NCBI GenBank assembly: GCA_024362935.1
Contig: JANCRA010000010.1
Location: forward strand, 8,982,501 to 9,046,500
Reading direction: 5' to 3'
Length of the DNA: 64,000 nucleotides
Origin: Setophaga petechia
Taxonomy: Eukaryota; Chordata; Aves; Passeriformes; Parulidae
The notes under the pieces were generated by a model that did not search any database, was not told the origin of the DNA, and saw only the letters and a program-made list of their open reading frames with translations. Both the position numbers and the translations under genes were made by a program. Below are positions 53,760 to 64,000 of the stretch, in pieces; within the stretch, counting starts at the first letter, position 1; every line of letters starts with the position of its first letter.

Positions 53760-53819
53760 ATCCTAGGGTATGCAGATTATGTCTTCACTAGTATGTTTAC
53801 ATTTGAGATCATTTTGAAG
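53760..53819 (+). CDS. CACNA1D: CACNA1D exon 22, second alternative copy: repeat III S2
   Basis: A 60-nt phase-0 exon encoding ILGYADYVFTSMFTFEIILK. It aligns residue for residue with the first copy and resembles the second Cav1.2 IIIS2 form (ILGNADYVFTSIFTLEIILK). It therefore reflects an old duplication shared by the L-type genes. Acceptor TTTACCTTCCAG, donor GTAACA. Because 60 is divisible by three, including both exons would not shift the frame but would insert an extra membrane helix; another mechanism must prevent this. Confidence 0.93.
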
Positions 53820-56800
53820 GTAACAGGTTTTTTAAGGAAGCTTGTTTAAAAGGATTTTCCTTGTGTGTCACCTGCCAAGAAAAGGCCCTTGAAGTGTTCT
53901 TTGCCTTTTCTCTAAGCTATCAAAGCTAAACTTTTTTAAACTAGAGGATTTTTTTATTTGACAGTTCCTCATAGTTTTGATTGGTTATTTTTTTACCATT
54001 GGGTGCATGAAGAAGCTGATTTTTTATCATTACATCAGTTTAATAATTCATTTTTTACCCTTTTTAAACTTACAGTTATCAGAAAAGGGAAAAATCAATC
54101 ACTGCGCATGAGCTTTTCCTTCTCCTTGCTCTGGCATTTCTGAAAGAGATAATCAGTCTTTTAAGGAGGGAGCATGTAATTTCTCATTTATTTTGCTGAA
54201 CTATATCCACAGAGCTAAAATAGTAGATAACTATTTTCTTGCAATAGGACTTGCAAGATATCTTGCATTTATCTATCTATACACTAAGATACTTGCATTT
54301 ATTTTGGGCATACATTTAAATTCACAGACAGGCATAATTATGCTTGCTTAAATGTATTACCCATGCATGAGCCAAAAATTGGCATTTTAATGTATAGTTT
54401 GTGTACTGATTATTAAGGATATCTATTGGGGTTACTCAGATTTTCAGTGTACAAGATTTACTGTGGTAAAGAGCATAAATAACCAAAAATTGCATTCACA
54501 TGAAACAAAATGCTGAACAAGGAAGTAAAATATTTCATTGGAAATTGGCAAAATGTTTTTTCAGAGATTTACACATGATTCATAAATGTTTCATGCTGTG
54601 CTTGTTCTCACCTCGAGTTTTTGGTTGAGTAACCCTGATTTATACACTTAAAAATTGCTGGCACACTAAGAATCTGTACATAAACTATGCATTTCCAGTG
54701 AGGATTAAGCTTAACAAGATCTCTTCTCCCAGCTTTTGCTCATATTGCTGTGCATACTCTTCACAATGCAATTTGATTATTACTAATTGGTGCAATATTT
54801 GGGCTGTTTACAAGATAAGCTGTACTGTAAGTAATAGGCTATTTTTATGCTTGTGAATTTTCTCCCAGGCTTAATGTTTATTCCCTTATTTCACATTTTC
54901 AGCAGTGAGAAGCTTGCTATAGAATTGATTACTCTTATTTGTAGCACACTAAAATAAATATCCAGGGGTTTTGCTGCTAGAGAATGGCCAGACTAAAGGA
55001 GAGAACAGAGCATTGAGAAGAGCTGTAGCATTAGATCAGACTAGCTCCCAACTCTGAATTTGGGAAGCCATAAAAATGTTACCATTGTAACTGTGGCTGA
55101 AGAAAGGCAGTAAACTTCCACATGCTCTGAGCAGCAGGGTCTCCAGCTCCTGCAGCTCCTTTTGTGTTTTTCTAGGAGGCAGAGGAATGATAAAGGGCAG
55201 GATAAAGAGGCATAACTGGATGGGTTAAGAAAAGCAACATTCCTGCAAACTGCAAGAGATTCTGGCACTGAGCAATTTATGAGTTATCCAAGGGAAGCAG
55301 GGAAATCTAGAGCTTGGGCTGCTGAAATCTGGAATTGTAAAGATTACAAGGAAAAAAGAAGCTATGTCACAACCAAAAATGTTGATGCTTATGACTCTGG
55401 TTTCTCCCAGAAGCTCTGTAGTGCACTCCCATGTAAAGGAAAATAATCTGTACCATAGAGATGAGCACAGTCAGGAGCTGACACAGACCCCTGCCTGCTT
55501 TGCTAACCTGTCCCAGACTCTGGCTTTGCTTGCTTGTGCCTGGGGCCCTCCCTGCCCTCTGCTGTGCTTCCCACAGTGCCCGAGCTGTGCAGAAGGAGAC
55601 TGCTCTGCAAGGAGAAAATTCAAAACTAGACCTGCAGGAACAACAGTGCTCCTTAGTTTCCAGGCAAAAAAAATAATAGATGAAATTGAAATTAGGATAA
55701 GCAGAGGCAATATTATCACCTGTAGTGAAGAAACTTGCACAAAAGCAAGCATTAAACCAGAATAACTCTCAGCATGTAAGAGGTCTCCCTGTGCTCTTAC
55801 TGCTCTCAAGCAAGGATTTCCACATTGCACAGTGTTGAGGGTATGAATGAGGATGTGAATAACAGAAAAGCTGTAACATCACTTTAAAACATTTGAGAAT
55901 TCTCCCTGTATGACATTGAAATTCAGTTTATCATGCTGTTTGGACAGCTTGGGAAAGGTGCAAACATCAGAGCAAAGGTCAGGTTAGGGATTTGTGCTTT
56001 CTACCTCCCCTTACTGTGCTGATCCCACACCATTTAAACTTATTAGAGAGTTGTAACAATTTCTTCCAGTGGGATTTGTGGTGTTTGAAATACAAGTCTC
56101 CATGTGAAGGTGGGGAGATACGTACCTCACCTGCACTTTAATGTCGATTATTCACCTAATTTTTGTGGGAGTTATTATATGAAACTTTGTGTGCTGCTCT
56201 TATCATATGCCATGTAAATAGGTAGTTGTAGATAGATGGTAGTTTGGTTTTCAGGTTTTTGTGAAATTTTTGTGTTCAGCTCCCAACAGAGTGTAGATGT
56301 ACTCTGTACAGCTGTGAGTGAATGAGCTAATCTAATGGAAATTTTATAATATAACTATGTTATATGCCTCATGCCATGGCATAGGTTAAACCTTTAGCAT
56401 TTTTACTCTTCTAGCTTTTGGGAATATTTACTATTTTGATCACCAAAAAGAGGGCATAACAACAGAATAAGGAGATTAATTAATTTTTGCTTCCAAAACC
56501 CCCCATCTTTCCTTTGCAGAGGTCCAGCCTTTACTGGTGGTGGTGGTTTGCCATGCAGAAGGCCTGGAAATGTCTCACCCTGAGCAGGGATGCAGTGCAC
56601 TGGGATGCCCTTTGCCTGTAGCTCTGCTCTACACTGGGAACTGCCTTGAAAGCTGCAGTCATCTGCTGTGAAGGGAAATTAAATAAAATCTCTTCCCTAC
56701 TCCTCCAGGAACAGAATAGAGAGTAAAGGGGTTAAAATGCACAGTCAGTATGGGATGCTCCCTAGACGGAATCAAATTTTCTTACCTGTGGAAATCAAGG

Positions 56801-57887
56801 AATAGCTCAGTGTTCAGGCTCTGTAAGAGGATCTTGAGGCTGAAGAAATTAGGATTCTTGTGACTGAACTGACTATGAGGTGTTTTTCAGAGGTATCCTT
56901 GTTTTTGTTCTGAGTTTTTAGTTTCAGTGTTTCAGACTTAATCCATAATTATGGAAAGACTTATGCAATATTCTCTTCAGCTGGTGAGTCTGTGCATCTA
57001 ATGGGTATTTGGATTCCTCTGTGCCATTTTAAACTGGTACTTACTTACAGTTATGGTAGGAAGTCTAATTCATGGATTTAGGAGTCAAATTCAACTTTGT
57101 GATACCAAAAACCATCTGCCCACGTGTTAGTTGCAGCCATAATTAATAGAGCCTCCATCACTGGCTCCTAATGAAACCTGCAAATGATGCATACAAGATC
57201 CACTTTGTAAACTTTTTTCATTCAGGTATAGGGACAGAAAACAAAAAAATTAGAGAAAGTCTAAAAGGAAGAGCAATGTTTGATGTTCCCCAGAACAGCA
57301 AAATGTAGGGACCCCTGATTACACAGAATACAAAGCATCTGTTGGTTGTTCCAGGTTATTCCAAGACAGCCACCCATGTCTGCCATAAGCCAAAGCTGAA
57401 TAACCTTGTAGTGCTGCCTTAGGACAGCTTTGTCCTGCTTCTGGACCAGCTTTGGCTCTCAGGTGTTGGCAGTGCATTTTCAGCTCCTTTTCAGTTCTTA
57501 AGATAGCATGAATAATTAGGAGTCAGAATTTGGACCCTACAGTTTAGTAAACGTGGAAATCTCAAATGTTTTTTGTAGCAATTTTTCTATCAAAGGCCAA
57601 ATTAATTCAGGGTAATGATCTCAGCCTCATCTGTTCTTACACAAAATAAAACATTTGTTGATATCAGAAATAATTAGCATATTTATTGATGTTGCTTGAG
57701 AAGAATTTTTCTGATTTAAATGAAAGATTTAATGTATGTAGAGGGATTGTTTTATATCTCAAAGGATTTTAGAAAGTGAGATAGTATTGTATGCATTCAC
57801 ACTCCAGGCAAGTGTCTTGTAAACAGCCTAAATGCGACTTTGAATAAATTGAAATATAGACTAAGTGTGTAACAATTCTATTTTTAG
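53820..57887 (+). other. CACNA1D: Intron 22 (4,068 nt)
   Basis: Four GCATG motifs lie in its first 550 nt (54005, 54106, 54172, 54365). The GC-richer patch at about 55130-55620 includes a 133-codon frame without similarity. No mobile element recognised. Acceptor CTATTTTTAG ends at 57887. Confidence 0.75.
54005..54369 (+). promoter_or_regulatory. GCATG motifs downstream of IIIS2 exons (putative RBFOX sites)
   Basis: GCATG occurs at 54005-54009 (as TGCATG), 54106-54110, 54172-54176 and 54365-54369 (as TGCATG), 186-546 nt past the second IIIS2 exon. Downstream RBFOX sites usually favour inclusion. The density is only moderately above chance, so this is tentative. Confidence 0.3.
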
Positions 57888-59914
<2,027 letters not shown>

Positions 59915-59967
59915 GGAAAATTCTACAAGTGCACTGATGAGGCCAAACAGAACCCCGAGGAATGCCG
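59915..59967 (+). CDS. CACNA1D: CACNA1D exon 26: repeat III S5-pore turret
   Basis: A 53-nt exon reading GKFYKCTDEAKQNPEEC and two bases of arginine. GKFY then CTDEAK and NPEECR are the Cav1.3 turret (Cav1.2: GKLYTCSDSSKQTEAECK). It is extracellular, with cysteines likely to form a turret disulfide. Donor GTGAGG. Confidence 0.96.
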
Positions 59968-60226
59968 GTGAGGAGAGCTTTGCTCTAAGAATGTGCCACA
60001 TTTTGTTCTGAATTACTTAAACTGTGCATGGGCAGGCATTGTGCATGGGTCAGGCTCTTTAGGGTTGTGTAAATTGGAATTTTCATCTTAATCCCACAAG
60101 AAAATGCAGGTTAGCAAGGAAATAAAGCAAACATGAGGAGGCAATGTAAGAAACAGCTTTGAATGGTGCATTGAGTTACCCTGAGGTCGGTTCAGCATTT
60201 CACTAATGCCAGTTTCTTTCCCACAG
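59968..60226 (+). other. CACNA1D: Intron 26 (259 nt)
   Basis: GTGAGG donor, TTTCTTTCCCACAG acceptor; no other feature recognised. Confidence 0.9.
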
Positions 60227-60373
60227 AGGGATTTACATCGTTTATAAGGATGGAGATGTCGATAGTCCCATGGTCAAAGAGAGGGTCTGGCAAAACAGTG
60301 ATTTCAACTTTGACAATGTCCTGTCTGCTATGATGGCCCTGTTCACAGTCTCCACCTTTGAAGGCTGGCCAGC
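60227..60373 (+). CDS. CACNA1D: CACNA1D exon 27: repeat III pore loop
   Basis: A 147-nt exon: [48 protein letters not shown] and two bases of alanine. The glutamate in TFEGW is the repeat III filter residue. The preceding region is the extracellular beta-hairpin contacted by alpha2delta in known channel structures. GIYIVYKDG replaces mammalian GLFILYKDG. Donor GTGAGT. Confidence 0.97.
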
Positions 60374-63191
<2,818 letters not shown>

Positions 63192-63302
63192 CACTATGGA
63201 CAGTCTAAGCTATTTAATGATGCCATGGACATTATGAATATGGTTTTCACAGGAGTGTTCACTGTTGAAATGGTTTTGAAACTGATTGCATTCAAACCCA
63301 AG
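63192..63302 (+). CDS. CACNA1D: CACNA1D exon 30: repeat IV S1-S2 loop and S2
   Basis: A 111-nt phase-0 exon: [20 protein letters not shown] then [17 protein letters not shown]. It covers the short extracellular S1-S2 loop and IVS2. It ends exactly at the IVS2-S3 loop, where a ten-residue insert was, as I recall, reported in chicken hair cells. Donor GTAAGT at 63303. This is the last exon in the window. Confidence 0.97.
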
Positions 63303-64000
63303 GTAAGTTTAAGATATGCTTTAATTAGGTCATCACCACAGGAGTTAAGTATGATGAGTTTCACACTTGTTGTATATTATTCAAATAACAAAAAAGAATC
63401 AACATTTCCCACCTTTATCTATTAGAGAAATTATAATAGAAATGTAACTCCAGGAAATGAAATGCAGACATCAGAAAAAAATCTAACAAAGTGGTTGATG
63501 ACATCTGGAATATTTTGAGGTAATAAATGTCCCTTTCTAAATCAGATAAATCATTTCCTGTTGGAAACATTACCACATCTCCTGTTCTGGATACTACACT
63601 CATTACTTGACACTAATTTAATCTCCAGTAAAGACCTGTATCCAGTATAATTTCCCATTCTAAAATGCAAAATAATTTCTTTATTTTATAAAATACAGCC
63701 AAGTATTACAAACATACCCATAAATAATTTACATATGCAATAGGCTTTTAAGATTTTTATGTTTTCAATTATATATACTTAATATTTGGTAGAAGGCCCC
63801 ACACTGAGTGGTTGATTCTTTGTTTTAAAGGGACACTGTCAATATGAATGATGCAGGCACATTTTCAAAAGTAGATTTGCAAGAGAAACTGGTAACTATA
63901 ATTGAAAAAAAGATAAAGCTATCCTGTGGCAGCTAATGCAGCCTTCTTGTTCAGCTCTCATACTGCATTAATGAAGTGCAGAAGTTAATGATGAACAAAC
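63303..64000 (+). other. CACNA1D: Intron 30 (5' part)
   Basis: Intronic sequence to the window end. I searched by eye for a 30-nt exon or the IVS3 exon (GYFSDAWNTFD-like) and found neither; they should lie beyond 64000. Confidence 0.75.

Noticed and set aside
63303..64000. Candidate ten-residue IVS2-S3 insert exon
   Set aside because: No 30-nt stretch with convincing acceptor, donor and sensible peptide could be found before the window end.

Overview
The window is a stretch of vertebrate nuclear DNA carrying one gene on the plus strand: the middle of CACNA1D, which encodes the pore-forming alpha-1D subunit (Cav1.3) of an L-type voltage-gated calcium channel. The first exon seen is at 3604 and the last at 63302; the 5' and 3' parts of the gene lie outside. 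A bird is the most likely source. The introns are compact for this gene, a clear CR1 LINE 3' end sits at about 30880-31120, and the alternative exons match the set I recall from chicken cochlear alpha-1D. The exact species cannot be told. A non-avian sauropsid is a weaker alternative.

I placed 29 coding exons by reading frame, splice sites and protein similarity. They run from repeat I S2 (exon 4 in human-style order) to repeat IV S2 (about exon 30). Exon numbers here are by order and similarity, not from a database. Layout: 3604-10170 repeat I S2 to pore loop; 21707-22388 two alternative copies of the IS6 exon; 32141-41060 the I-II linker with the beta-subunit site, an alternative 78-nt cassette and a 27-nt microexon; 42634-46969 repeat II; 47654-49264 the II-III linker; 50769-61215 repeat III with two alternative IIIS2 exons 80 nt apart; 62352-63302 start of repeat IV. 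Pore glutamates of repeats I, II and III are present. No frameshift or stop breaks any exon, so the gene looks functional.

The most interesting content is splicing control. There are two mutually exclusive exon pairs (IS6 and IIIS2). The 78-nt (26-residue) I-II cassette has UGC-rich sequence before it and three GCATG motifs just after it. One intron (45622-46854) has a textbook U12-type donor and branch site and carries a 48/49-bp minisatellite. The exon at 49090 has a possible in-frame second acceptor 30 nt further in. I saw no second gene, RNA gene, CRISPR array or intact mobile element. Most open frames in the introns and on the minus strand are chance or repeat-driven.
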